From contig NW_022145599.1 in the NCBI RefSeq assembly GCF_000002235.5, positions 23,954,879-24,018,878 on the forward strand: a stretch of DNA of 64,000 nt, in the 5' to 3' direction. A model generated the notes under the pieces. It searched no databases, was not told the DNA's origin, and saw only the letters and a list, made by a program, of their open reading frames with translations. Position numbers and translations under genes: made by a program. Each line of letters opens with the position of its first letter. Position 1 is the stretch's first letter. The stretch is from Strongylocentrotus purpuratus (Eukaryota; Echinodermata; Echinoidea; Camarodonta; Strongylocentrotidae). Positions 12,701 to 22,267 of this stretch are shown one piece after another.

Positions 12701-14627
12701 CATTACATAAAGACATGTTGGTCATAAAAGTGAAAGGCACTCCTGGCGAATAACATCTGTTATAAAAAGATGAAGCGGATCCTAATCAAATGATTGGTTG
12801 AGAGCGTACACGTAACCAGGCATTTATTTAGCCTAACATGTAATTTTACTAATGACCAGTCAAAACAAATAAGACATCATCTTAAGAAACAAATAATACA
12901 CATCATTTTGTTCGGGCATTAGTGAAACTACCCACACTTGGTACACTGAAACAGTCCAAACGCCCTCAGCTATCGCCTCAGGCGTGTTAGACTGTTCCAA
13001 ATGTACCTTGTGGGTAATTCTGACTAATGCCCTCACTGCTGTGTATTATTTGTAAATTAACACTTATCTGAAACTGGTGTCAAAATCCCCATGAGAACCC
13101 ATGGTTAACTGTAATCTCAAAGTTGCACTTACCCAAGCGTTGTCTGAATGGTGTGTAAAGATAAGAAATAAAGTCCAACTCCAGGCACAGTTCTCAACAG
13201 TGACTATTTGAAAACAAATAATTGCAACAAATGGAATCAACTTGACAATAAATTCTAAAAGGCAGCATTATTTTATTTTTTACAATTTTCTTTATGGTAA
13301 CTAAGGCAAAGTTTCCTCCTATACTCACAGTACAAAATTGGTGTTGGTGTAAGGTACCAATAGCAATATCGAGATATGATGTAGTTGTCTACTCTAAAAA
13401 CCAGAAGACGTTGCAAATTTGCTTTGATGAACTTGATAAGAATCACACTACCTTTAAATACACAAACTCAGAAAATGGTCTCCAACTCTCCTTAGAGTAA
13501 AAATATCTAGCAAACTTACAGGTGATAATCCCTGCCACAGGCCAAAGACCCTCTCATTCTTCGCCACATCGACAGTAGTAGCAAGCAGACCTTTGGGGCG
13601 GGGTGTGGTGGGCCCCCGATGACGATGTGCTGCGGTACGGGCGGACTGGATGCGAGTCTTGACCAGGTCTAATGGCTGCAGGAGGATACAGGAACTGGTA
13701 CTGCTTATGACCCCACCAAGAAAGGACTTCACTGATGGACTCTGTGGGTTAAGTAAAACAGAAGTGTAGTAAAAAATCAAGATGATCCTATTGAAAATCT
13801 CTTTTTTAATTCAGAGGACAAAGGAGGAGGAGGAGGAGGAGGAGAAGAGGAAGGAGAAGAAGAAGAAGAAGACAACAAAGGAGACAACAAAGAAGAAGAA
13901 GGAGAAATAGAAATAGAAGGAGAAGGAGAAGGGAAAAAAGAAGAAGATGAAGTAGAAGAATATTGAAAAAATGAATGTATAAAGTGCTAAAATAAATCCT
14001 CTTTTATCTGCACCATATTCACTCCCTGTGTACCACATGATGATAACACAAATGGCAAAATCAAATAAAAAAATTCTTCCCCTTTATCTAGTATCAGAGT
14101 AAAATATTTAAATCATCTAACAGACCTGTTTACTATAAATATATGTCAATCTATGCATGTTTCTCTTCTGAGCCATTGCTTTCCAACTATTTGATTCACT
14201 GTCTAGGCAAAATGGCATCTCCATTGATGGAATTCACTTTGCATACAATTAGGTGTTGCTATGATCGGCACAGCAAGCATCTGGCAAATTCGGTTTAGTT
14301 GTCAAGAGAAACATATGTTAAAACAGTATGCATAAAATAAGTAAATTAGGTTTATTGGCAAATTAGAACATTAGGGCTACATGTACTGTATATCAGAACC
14401 AAGGTCTAAAGTCCAGTGTCATATCCTCTTTCTAATCAAGCCAAGATATGTGACCTCCAAAATAAAAGGGACTTATCAACAAACAATATGTCTATCAATA
14501 GAAGACTATATAAACACAAAACCTTGGGTGAGTAACAAGATCCAGGAGGACTTACATCTAGCAGCTTAGTTGAGAAGGACACTGTTGTATTATCCTCTGG
14601 GCCATGACCCGACACCCTGTCGGACAT
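6738..14627 (-). CDS. SLC25A38: Mitochondrial glycine carrier, SLC25A38 type (complete, 9 exons)
   Basis: Coding segments in transcription order: 14627-14556, 13741-13520, 13203-13133, 12375-12270, 11325-11256, 10531-10433, 9718-9558, 7352-7260, 6773-6738. All phases join and give 309 aa; human SLC25A38 is about 304. Three mitochondrial-carrier signatures are present: PLDLVK (47-52), PVTVVK (148-153) and PFDLVK (240-245). The family's threonine in place of the acidic residue in the second repeat is kept. The segments [14 protein letters not shown] (residues 185-198) and RRTLMAA with TWTVYEE near the C-terminus are hallmarks of this carrier. Known family role: inner-membrane glycine import for 5-aminolevulinate and haem synthesis (yeast Hem25). 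The start was chosen at the only Met before repeat 1; an extra 5' exon is possible. The intron after exon 7 has a GC donor. Confidence 0.9.
6805..7195. repeat. Simple G/A-rich insertion in the last SLC25A38-like intron
   Basis: Runs of GGGAAAA and AATCGGGAAAA units, a poly-C run and long poly-A/T tracts. The edges GCAGGGGTGATA and TATCAGGCCTGATA are weakly inverted. It may be a G-rich MITE like others here, but its ends are not secure. Confidence 0.4.
7260..7352 (-). CDS. SLC25A38: SLC25A38-like exon 8
   Basis: Encodes residues 268-298, including [18 protein letters not shown] and TWTVYEE, aligned to human [20 protein letters not shown]. Acceptor TAATTGTTTCAG, donor GAAGAG|GTTAGA, which is weak. 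Without this splice the frame runs into AT-rich intron. Confidence 0.9.
7774..7920. mobile_element. hAT-like MITE, 147 bp, with 8-bp target duplication
   Basis: Begins CAAGGCTCAAATTAATTTTT and ends GGTATTTTGAGCGCTG. The flanks CACACAAC and CATACAAC are an 8-bp duplication with one mismatch, as expected for hAT. It is almost entirely inverted GCCCCCGTG-type repeats. A longer relative in the opposite orientation lies at 15733-17443. Confidence 0.75.
8105..8442 (-). mobile_element. Dispersed GCCTCCG-ended repeat, copy 1
   Basis: Carries the end ACTAGATGGAACTTCGACTG and, at the far side, ATGCCTCCGGCTAC-type palindromic sequence. A second copy in the opposite orientation lies at 33000-33500. Both share the phrases GACCTTTGACC-like, AATGAACTGATTAGAT-like and TTTTCTGGTTGTCCG-like. 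No coding capacity; class unknown. Confidence 0.65.
9091..9181 (+). mobile_element. tRNA-derived SINE or tRNA-Leu-like pseudogene
   Basis: Has a perfect A-box (TGGCCGAGTGG) and a good B-box (AGTTCGACTCT) at tRNA spacing, and ends in a poly-A run. The would-be acceptor stem does not pair, so this is not a working tRNA. The A-box resembles Leu/Ser-type tRNAs. Confidence 0.55.
9231..9393. mobile_element. Near-perfect 163-bp palindrome (foldback element)
   Basis: The arms start GTATTAATGACTGCTTTAAT and end as the complement, AGCAGTCATTAATAC. They meet at CCCCTCGGCAAGCCTCGGGG. Only scattered mismatches break the hairpin. It lies in an intron of the SLC25A38-like gene. Confidence 0.85.
9558..9718 (-). 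CDS. SLC25A38: SLC25A38-like exon 7, followed by a GC donor
   Basis: Encodes residues 214-267 with the third signature [12 protein letters not shown]. The donor is AAG|GCAAGT, a GC-AG intron with otherwise perfect consensus; no GT site keeps the frame. The start was set at acceptor CAATCCAAG because it is the only nearby AG that keeps phase without a stop. Confidence 0.88.
9975..10065 (-). mobile_element. tRNA-Met-like SINE, minus orientation
   Basis: The complement reads GCTCAGTGGTAGAGCAGTGG (A-box region), then TCTCGTAATC and the B-box GGTTCGAAACC. It is close in sequence to the tRNA-Met-like SINE at 29908-30003. Confidence 0.6.
10195..10258 (-). mobile_element. Possible second tRNA-like SINE fragment
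   Basis: The complement holds CTCAGTGGTTAGAGGAAGGG and AAACCGAGTGTC, tRNA-like in the A-box half only. The B-box is degraded. Weak evidence. Confidence 0.3.
10433..10531 (-). CDS. SLC25A38: SLC25A38-like exon 6
   Basis: Encodes residues 181-213, including [20 protein letters not shown], the most diagnostic block for this carrier. Acceptor GATTGTGCAG, donor TTCAG|GTAACT. Confidence 0.93.
11256..11325 (-). CDS. SLC25A38: SLC25A38-like exon 5
   Basis: 70 nt encoding [20 protein letters not shown] then GYK, the matrix loop of repeat 2 (human SIYAALRSIYHSEGHRG). Acceptor GATGGAACAG, donor AAAG|GTTAG. Confidence 0.9.
11743..12131. mobile_element. MITE-like element with about 60-bp terminal inverted repeats
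   Basis: The left arm (11743-11803) contains GATATTCGTTTGTCTCGCAA. The right arm (12070-12131) is its inverse with a few changes (TTGCGAGACAAACGAATATC). The centre is GC-rich and non-coding. Intronic in the SLC25A38-like gene. Confidence 0.75.
12270..12375 (-). CDS. SLC25A38: SLC25A38-like exon 4
   Basis: Encodes residues 122-157, including the second carrier signature [12 protein letters not shown]. The Thr where most carriers have Asp or Glu is typical of SLC25A38. Donor GAG|GTAAAC. Confidence 0.92.
12889..13053. mobile_element. Palindromic foldback element, ACAAATAATACAC ends, copy 1
   Basis: Ends ACAAATAATACAC and GTGTATTATTTGT are exact inverses. The arms continue inwards (GGGCATTAGTGAAACTACCC against its diverged complement) to a tip at CTCAGCTATCGCCTCAGG. 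A shorter member with the same ends is at 30471-30565. Confidence 0.8.
13133..13203 (-). CDS. SLC25A38: SLC25A38-like exon 3
   Basis: 71 nt for residues 99-121. It reads [18 protein letters not shown], aligned to human SIVRCVPGVGIYFGTLYS. Acceptor TTTCAAATAG, donor TTGG|GTAAGT. Confidence 0.92.
13520..13741 (-). CDS. SLC25A38: SLC25A38-like exon 2
   Basis: Encodes residues 25-98, phase 0 at both ends (acceptor AACCCACAG, donor CCT|GTAAGT). It holds helix 1 and the first carrier signature (QPLDLVKTR), then a loop rich in Arg, Pro and Thr, and FGLWQGLSP, matching human LGLWKGMSP. Confidence 0.92.
13822..13965. repeat. (GGA)n / (GAA)n imperfect microsatellite
   Basis: Purine-only GGA and GAA triplet repeats within the first coding intron of the SLC25A38-like gene. 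Open frames across it are low complexity. Confidence 0.85.
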
Positions 14628-14693
14628 TTGACCTTTGAAGTTGTTGCTTCTTCCTCTGTCTAGAGAAATGCTGTCATAGAGGCTGATAGTTAC
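14556..14693 (-). CDS. SLC25A38: SLC25A38-like exon 1 (first coding exon; CDS starts 14627)
   Basis: The acceptor is TTTCTTTTACTGCAG and the donor is GAT|GTAAG. The frame is open through the exon (VTISLYDSISLDRG before the Met), but no ATG precedes position 14627. From MSDRVSGHG it gives a 24-residue leader before repeat 1, close to the roughly 28 residues of the human protein. The part 14628-14693 is therefore taken as 5' UTR. Confidence 0.7.
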
Positions 14694-15532
14694 CTGCAGT
14701 AAAAGAAAAGGAAATACGATGTATAAAGAAGAAAAGGAATGCCTTATCTCTGGATGTCCCTGCCCACTTTGTACATGAACAAATAGATTAGAGATAACCT
14801 TGTACTCCTGCACATTATGTGTAGAATTGGCTCCCATAGGTGTAGTGTGTATCATCAGAGATAGGTCCAGTGCAGATGGTAAATCATACAGAGGAGAGGA
14901 AAACTTTACTACTTATACTTATAGTCAATTTCATTTTTTTAGGGGAATCTAACCTTTTTTCATTTGTATAAATACAGAGAAAAAAGAGAAACAGAATGGC
15001 AAAAGTCTAAAATACATATATGACAGGTAAAAATGTTGAAACTTGAGATCACTAAATCTATGCAAATTGGCAATTAGGTCAGCGGATTGTGATGAAGTCA
15101 TGGACAACTTTCCCATTCGTCATATGCAGAAATATCATTAATTTCTGTTTTTCTCTAACAGAAACATGCTATTTGCATTACAAAAACAACATTAATCCTT
15201 AATTATCGGATTAGTTTAGTAGGCCTATATAGTAAAGGCACACACGCAGAGTTTAAACTCTGTGCATGCACGTGCCTGTTTAAATTGGCAACACAAAAAC
15301 AGTTTTGTACGTACATTTGCATTTCGGACAGAACCAACATTCATTGCAAATTCTCATAAAAGGTCATAGTCTAGTAGTTTATGTAATGTATATACTTTGA
15401 AGTTTGATAGCTCATTATCACCAGGAGCACGTGGAACAAAATGCAAATTTATCTCTCTGCTCTGGTATCAAAATTTCACATTTTTGGGATTAATTCTTAA
15501 TCAATTTCAAACAGCTTTGTACTATGACTCAG
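14694..15532. other. Upstream of the SLC25A38-like first coding exon
   Basis: Probably intron or 5' flank. A short perfect hairpin, GCACACACGCAGAGTTTAAA and its partner, lies near 15237-15276. No exon was recognised. Confidence 0.4.
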
Positions 15533-15533
15533 T

Positions 15534-15588
15534 AGCGGGTCACTCTTCTTTGTTCTCATAGTATGAGAAAAAAGAAGAGTGACCCGCT
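15534..15588. repeat. Perfect 17-bp inverted repeat hairpin
   Basis: The arms AGCGGGTCACTCTTCTT and AAGAAGAGTGACCCGCT are exact complements, separated by 21 bases that themselves contain CTCATAGTATGAG. Probably the core of a small foldback element. Confidence 0.8.
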
Positions 15589-15732
15589 AATCCACTAGCT
15601 AGCGAACTCCGAAGCCAGTTGCAGTGCATGTGTAAGGTCCATCGGGTGCGGCGAGGGAGGGGTGATTACGTACGCATTTTAGATTTTGTCTACATCACTC
15701 TTGAAGCAGGGGTATGGCCTATGAATAGTATG

Positions 15733-17034
15733 CAGCGCTCAAAATACACGGGAGCGGTGGGCGATTCGCCCCCGTGAGCTACAAAATCGCCCCCGTCAGG
15801 TTGCTCACGGGGGCGATTGCAAAATTAAAAATCGCCCCGGTGGAATTATAAAATAAAGATAATCTTTTCTGTTATAACTTTAACACAATATTGAGTTTCA
15901 ATTTTCAAACCTTAAACCAATGAAATGGAACTAAGATTAGCGTGCAAGATTTCTCGTTTTATGAGTAGGCCTATTATTACCGATTCAGCTCGCAGTGCAG
16001 TGCCGCCGTCAGCAGTGGTTATAGGCCTACTGCGCCGTTAGTAGCGGTGCGTGTGCACGCTGCCGCACCATGTCTGCTGGAGCTGGAGGCGATCGGGCAA
16101 GGGCAGAAACATGGTCATGGCCTGGAGAAGTTTTTCGTTGTCAGCAAATAATGAACCTCGACCAGTAAATCAATATTAGGGACTTTTAGATTTGCACAAT
16201 GAGAACGTGGACTGCAACGTGTGACCTCCTTTTAAGGCACTGCCAGTGCTTAAAAGGACGTCACATGTGATTGCCAGTGCCTTAAAAGGACGTAACACGT
16301 CCACGTCCACGTCCACGTCCACGCAAATATAAAAGTCCCTTTTGAGGAGAAGAGGAAGACCAAAATGTTGTGGAATCAGGGGCGGCGATTTTTGTTCATG
16401 ACCGGGGGGGACGAAATGCGATTTTTTTTTTTTTACGAGGATGTTATGCGAGGGAGCGTGGCGACCGAGCGAGATTTTTTTTGCAATTTTATTAGTCTAA
16501 ACGCTGCACTCTTGGGCCTTCCAGAGCCTAAAAGTGTGTTGCAGTCATTATTCAGTATATGCTATACAATTTGTTTTGCACTTTTTCAAATTTCCAGGGG
16601 GGGGGGGGGGACGATCCCCCCCTAAAAAAATTGAGGGGGGGGGGGGACGTGTCCCCCCCGTCCCCCCCGGATCGCCGCCCCTGCGTGGAATGATATGGTA
16701 ACATGGGCAGATCTACGGCAGGGGGGGGGGGGGTAGGGTGCAATTTTATTAGTCTAAACGTTTAACCCCCTCCTCTCACCCCCCCCCCCCCACCCACCCC
16801 CCGGCCCCCTTGGGCTGCCAAGTGAAAATGTGATATTAAAGCGGGGGGGGGGGGGGGGGGGGGGGGGGGATTCTGGAGAGGACTACTAATCTATTTTATT
16901 TTTTTCAGGGGGCGGGGGGAAGTGAAGCGCTGTTTTAGCATGACTTTCTTTTTAACTCTTACTTTCACCTATCTCAGATAACCCTAAGTTTTTGGTTGCT
17001 GCTTTATATGTAGTTGATAATGCATGATTAAAAT

Positions 17035-17067
<33 letters not shown>

Positions 17068-17443
17068 CACCATCATTTTGCAATGGTTCAGGGTTCGTGT
17101 AATGTACATTTTAAACCATTTCTTAGCGTCTCAACCCTAAAAAAATAGCAAAACTATTTTTGAGGAAAAGCATTATACTGAATTAAATAAAGAATAATAG
17201 CTTTATATTGGATCATACTAATACTGATACGGGCTAAAGACAATGTGGTATTTGTATAGAGGTATTCCAAAATGACATTCTAATAATCAACATTTGTTCT
17301 GGTATCATATGTATATACGCATAATACAACTGATCTTTATGATTTCTTAACGTGACATAGCTTCTTCTCCCAGTGAGAAGGCTCACGGGGGCTCTTTTTT
17401 CGGGGGAAGAGCCCCCGTGGACAAAAAATTAATTTGAGCCCTG
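15733..17443. mobile_element. hAT-like element, 1.7 kb, with 8-bp target duplication; hosts a nested element
   Basis: The ends are CAGCGCTCAAAATAC and AATTTGAGCCCTG. The flanks ATAGTATG (15725-15732) and CTAGTATG (17444-17451) match at 7 of 8 bases. The subterminal parts carry the same GCCCCCGTGAG inverted blocks as the 147-bp copy at 7774-7920, in opposite orientation. The interior has short direct repeats (CCTTTTAAGGCACTGCCAGT and relatives, then ACGTCC units near 16290-16322), poly-G runs and the nested element at 16377-16683. No intact transposase is visible. Confidence 0.75.
16377..16683. mobile_element. G-rich hAT-like MITE nested in the 1.7-kb element
   Basis: Ends CAGGGGCGGCGAT and ATCGCCGCCCCTG are exact inverses. 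The flanks TGTGGAAT (16369-16376) and CGTGGAAT (16684-16691) match at 7 of 8, the hAT target size. The element carries GTTATGCGAGGGAGCGTGGC and paired poly-G/poly-C runs. The same ends and internal blocks border the 44319-48829 composite, and a lone end recurs at 61764. Confidence 0.85.
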
Positions 17444-18260
17444 CTAGTATGTCCTAGTAAAAGGAGCCAATTGAGGCAAGGTGATATCAATATGAATATC
17501 ATATTCATTAATGAACTTTTCCTAAGGTTTGTTGTTGATTGAAGCTAGCAAAGTTTAGTAGAAATATAGACTGACACTCTATCTACTTTAAGTTAGATCT
17601 ATTGACATTCCCTGAGTCAGGTAAACTAGCAAATGTTAGTAAATCAAAACCTGCTCCCAGCAATGTTTTGGTGTTTATATAGCCTAGGCCTACACTGCAG
17701 CAGTGAATTCGCGACACAATCCAAGCCGAGCATCAGATCATGCTAACTGCTTGCGGGTCCCAGGCCAGGCCAGGGCCAATCCAGCAAAGCATAGAGAGTC
17801 AACCCTAATGCGTATTGATCTCTAGCACTGCACTACGTGTTAATAGGCAGCATTTGAATACATGGTTAGTCAAACACTCCTAACACACATATGCACGCAT
17901 ATATGCTGATCGGCAAGTTTAACAGTGGACTCACAATTTGAACTTTTAAATTATTTTTTCTAACATCGGAAAGTTGAAACAATTGTATTTTACTGCTATT
18001 TAGGTGACATCAATCGTCACTAAACTACCGATTTTGAGTGAAATCAGTTGAGTTTTGTACAGTGGTGTTTAAAATGTTGAGAATCAATAGCACAGCTTAA
18101 TGTACAGCCAGGATAGTAAATCATCTAAATGCACCTACGTGTGGCCAGGGCCAGACTCCCAGTCCCACTCCCACCGGTGGTCTCCTCCTCCCTCCCCTCC
18201 CTCCGAAAAAAAATACAAATACATGTGGGAGTGATCAATGAAAAGATGGCAAATACCTAC
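17444..18260. other. Gene-free DNA
   Basis: No exon, RNA gene or terminal repeat recognised; ordinary AT-rich sequence. Confidence 0.35.
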
Positions 18261-18400
18261 CGTAAAATGACTCCGTTTTGATTAAGCAGAATTATGGTCT
18301 GATGCAGATATATTGTCGAATAGCGTCAAAAACAAACTTTTCAAGTCATCTCTCAGCTCAGGACTCGACCCGTCGTGTCAGCCATGTGTATCTCATCCAG
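18261..18400 (-). other. Possible 5' UTR exon for the SLC25A38-like gene
   Basis: On the minus strand a candidate donor TTTACG|GTAGGT ends at 18261. Read into the exon at 14693, the frame meets a TAA shortly upstream, which would make this exon non-coding and supports the start at 14627. Only the donor is visible; transcript evidence is lacking. Confidence 0.22.
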
Positions 18401-18478
18401 CTTCATTAGCGCCATCTCGCGGCTACTGTGCTGCCAGTTATTGCGCCATGCATCACACGTACACGTACACCATAACTA

Positions 18479-18560
18479 TTTTCACGAAGTGACGGTAGTG
18501 AGGAAAATCGTAACGCAAAGTGAATGCAATTTTGTTTTCACTACCGTCACTTCGTGAAAA
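18479..18560. repeat. Perfect 23-bp inverted repeat hairpin
   Basis: The arms (18479-18501 and 18538-18560) are exact complements beginning TTTTCACGAAGTGACGGTAG, with a 36-base loop. Foldback-type sequence. Confidence 0.85.
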
Positions 18561-18963
18561 CAGCGACGTATGACTTCTACTTCTACTTCTATGCTCATCA
18601 ACGCCTGTTCAGCATCTAGATGATGGTAAAGTATAGAGTTGTTTTATACAGCTCTATGCAGTACAGTTCCTGAAAAGGGAACTAAATTGTTTCAAGAGCC
18701 ACCTTGAACTGCTCCAAAGAAGGCAGTTCTACTATGGTTTGAGGTAGCTCGTCCCAGTCCCAGTCCTGGGGAATTTGTAAGTGTCCATTGAAGAGCCTAG
18801 TCTCATATATCGTTGTTATCGTTGTTATATCTTACCTCCTCGTTATAATTATATGCATCATGCACATAGAGATATATACAACTGGTTATCCTATTTATTA
18901 CCATAGACATCCATAACCACCAAAATGTTGACATTGAATCTAGGCTCCATTAATTCAGTTTCC

Positions 18964-19053
18964 CAAGTTTTTAGATTCTCCCTCCCCCACCTCGCTCCAC
19001 TACGTTAACACTCTACCTCTCTTCGACTCTTTTCCTCCTTTCCTACCCATTAC

Positions 19054-19102
<49 letters not shown>

Positions 19103-19117
19103 GTGTGTATCTCTCTA

Positions 19118-19157
<40 letters not shown>

Positions 19158-19440
19158 TGAGTCACCCCCCTCTCTATCAATATCATTTTCTTTTACTTTT
19201 AATACATACGATATGACTGTGCTTGGCATTAATTGTTCAATTAATAAACCATGCAGACGATTCAAATTATGACTCAACTGGAATGTTTATGTTTCTATTT
19301 TTATAACTGATTATTGTCAAAATATACAAATATGTACAAGGATTGATGCGGTAAAAATTAATATCAAGATTCCAATAAAACAATTTTGCAGCCATGAAAG
19401 CAAAAATGTGGGGATTGTGTGACTTTCAATCCGACATAAA
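18964..19440. repeat. Dispersed 0.5-kb repeat, copy 1
   Basis: Starts CAAGTTTTTAGATTCTCCCT and ends CAATCCGACATAAA. It includes a (CT)n(CA)n tract (about 19058-19156) and TATGTACAAGGATTGATGC. The second copy, same orientation, is at 39036-39532 with similar layout. No terminal inverted repeats seen. Confidence 0.75.
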
Positions 19441-22228
19441 ATATAACTTAGTTTTCATGTTTTCGAAATTCCACAGAAATATTGCAAATTCACTTTCATG
19501 GGCTTTCATGAAACTTTCATCACTACCACCACGATGGTATGGGCAGCTAGGGCTTATTCAGTTTTTTTTATTCCACTCTCGTTCACAAAATCACATATAT
19601 AAAAACACAAAACAAAACACATTTAGATCTAAATATAAACAATATTGCAGTGGGGATTAAGTAAGAGTGGAATTTTGGCTGTGCGTAACATAATCCCAAG
19701 TGCTGATCGATGCCCTTTTTAAATTTGGCTTCCATGCAGTCACTTCAGCCAGCCAGCCACGCCCATATTATTACACTTACACACGGCGCCTCCCACCATA
19801 GAGATACCAGCAATCCAAGATAACACGTGTGATACAATATGCTTACAAGAGATTTATTACTTTTAAAGTTTTGCATTATGGTGCCCCCCGTTAACTATAC
19901 GTTGTCAAAAAGTAATATATCTGTTATAGGTACGATCTTTGATTAACGTCGGCCTAGCGGATTCTCGGTTTGAGACGAGACTAGATCGACCGAATTTTTC
20001 TGTCTCTTTCGTTCGTTAGCCTCTGATTTGGGTAGGTCGGCTCCAGGCCCCCCAAGCTCCGCCATTTTGTCCGGATCCATTAGAAGCCAAAATAAGCTAC
20101 CTTGCATAATTCATGAGCCTTATGAATTATGCATTCTGTAGGATGCTCCCCGCGAAAAGTGTACTGGAATGATGTTCACTACATGGTAAAAGACAATGCG
20201 CGTATCAGCGTAATAAGAGAGGTCAAATAATCTACTGTACGGAATTATGGGTAATTTATTCATCACGCTGCGCGCTAGCAACGCAAGTGATTCAGCGAAC
20301 CAGCGTGGAATATTCTGATGCGATCACCGTTAGATGAAATACGCGCTCGAACTTGTATTATCGATCACCAGTATAAAAGCTGGTGTACCCAGGATGCATC
20401 GGGAAGTGGACCTTAAAGTTCCACTCGTTGTTGGGTGTTTTTTTTTTTTTTAAAGGTTTTAATGGCGTGTATAATTCATTTCTGAATATTTACGCAAACT
20501 AAGTAGCCTTTGAAAACATCATTACACCTCTACTTATTATTATTCCAGCATAAATTTTTCTGAAAATCTCTTTATTGTCCAAAAAATAATAATAACCATC
20601 CAGTTTCACAGATCTCAGGCTTGCTAAGCTCCACCCCTCATACCCAGGATGCATCGCGATATGGGGGAGTGGCCTTAACTTCATTGAATAAGAAATACTG
20701 TGTCGATCTATTCCCTTTTTAGTCTATCAATAACTGGGTCTGTTTTTGTTTATTAAATCAAACATGCTATAAGCCATATAACAACACATTCTCTGGCTAT
20801 GATTTTACATTTTTAATATGCTGATGTATAAAGTTTCCTTATTTTAGACAAACAAATTATGTGGCACAGTGGATGTTTTTTCCCCACCCACTCTCATCGT
20901 AGTACCTTAATGATTCCCTTTCTCTCTCTTTCTCTATCTTTCGTAAATTATCTTCTGCAACTGAAGGTTTGTTGTCTTGACTAAATAACCTGTTGCAGTT
21001 CTTTTCCGTCTCACTTTTAGTCGTACTTGTTATTACCACTCATTTACATGCACTCGTTATCAACTATGATCAACCATTCCATATTCACTCCATTACTGTC
21101 CACATTTCAATTGGATTCTCTTCACTTTTCCTTTTTGCAACCTTTGCAGGAGCTTTGAACATTTTTAATTTAGAGACCAGAGAGACCGGAAAGTATGTTA
21201 ATTATTTTATTCAATTTTGTTAACTTGGAAAGTGAAACATTGTTTGATTTCAACATCTTGACATAATTTTTTTTGTAAGACAATGGAATTTAACACTGGA
21301 AATTTCGAATTTGAAAAAAAAAAAAAAGACCCAGAAGTGTATCCAGGGTTTTAGTTAGGAGGCCCATGTCCTTTCTAATTTTATTTTTAAGAATAGTTTT
21401 CTCTTTTGTATTCATTTTACATTGGTATACCGTTAATTTCTCTGGAAAACTACCCCCTTCCCTTAAAAATCAATACTGCCATTACTTCTAGCAACAGTAA
21501 TTCTATAATTCAAAAGTTTTTATTTTCTAAATCCTTCTAATATAAACATATAACAAACATAATATTGTTTACACTTTTGCAACCTGTTACATGGTCCATG
21601 TAGAAACAACAAGAGGATAGCAAGCCCCCCCCCCCCATGTTTTTTCTTTAGCTAGGAAGTATAAAAACATGATTCTATTAAAATTAGCAGTTTGGATACG
21701 AAAGTCATGGATGATTAGCAGTTTTCATATTTAGTGCATTTAGAGGGTTGTCTTTCAAACCTTCTTACATACAATACTTGAAGCAGCAATAATATAATAA
21801 TCTAAAAAACTTCTAATACAGAAGTCCATAGAGGTAAATGAATTTAAACATGTATAATTACAATTAAAATATCATTGATTAATTCAATCTTTGATTTAGA
21901 CTGATCTTTATCACTCAATTTTCAAGGAAATTTCTTTCTGCCCAGTCCTCAGTTTCATCCTATAAGATGGTAGTTGACATTGTTAAAATGTTAATGTTTA
22001 TTCACTGATGATTAGTTTATCTTTAATTATTTGAATGTTGACAAGGTGATAAATTCATTAGTTTTGTATGTGGTATTCTACAAACATATAATACAAGTAA
22101 CAAATAAATAGTATGTAAATGTTCAAGTTTAAACCCATCTCTACTGTCTTCTTTCATTATATGAGGGTGGCATCTTTAAGAGGTAGTCCCATGTAGATGT
22201 CTTCTGCATTCATCAATAAAGTTGTAGC
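19441..22228. other. Gene-free DNA with scattered repeat pieces
   Basis: Contains one arm (about 19984-20042, TTTTTCTGTCTCTTTCGTTC) that is the inverse of 25811-25866, and two copies of ACCCAGGATGCATCG (near 20390 and 20642). No splice-supported exon was found. Confidence 0.4.
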
Positions 22229-22267
22229 CTAGTTTTCAGAAGAAAGGGCTGTAATGATAACCCAAGT
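22229..22267 (-). CDS. Possible terminal exon C of the unrecognised gene
   Basis: Acceptor TTTTTCCATTCAACAG with a good pyrimidine tract, then 12 codons and TAG. It depends on a weak GTGTGC donor upstream. Confidence 0.3.
   Translation of the reverse strand, partial: TWVIITALSSEN

Noticed and set aside
13454-13519. Continuation of carrier exon 2 past CCT|GTAAGT
   Set aside because: The frame leaves the family alignment at once; the spliced exon at 13203 restores it.
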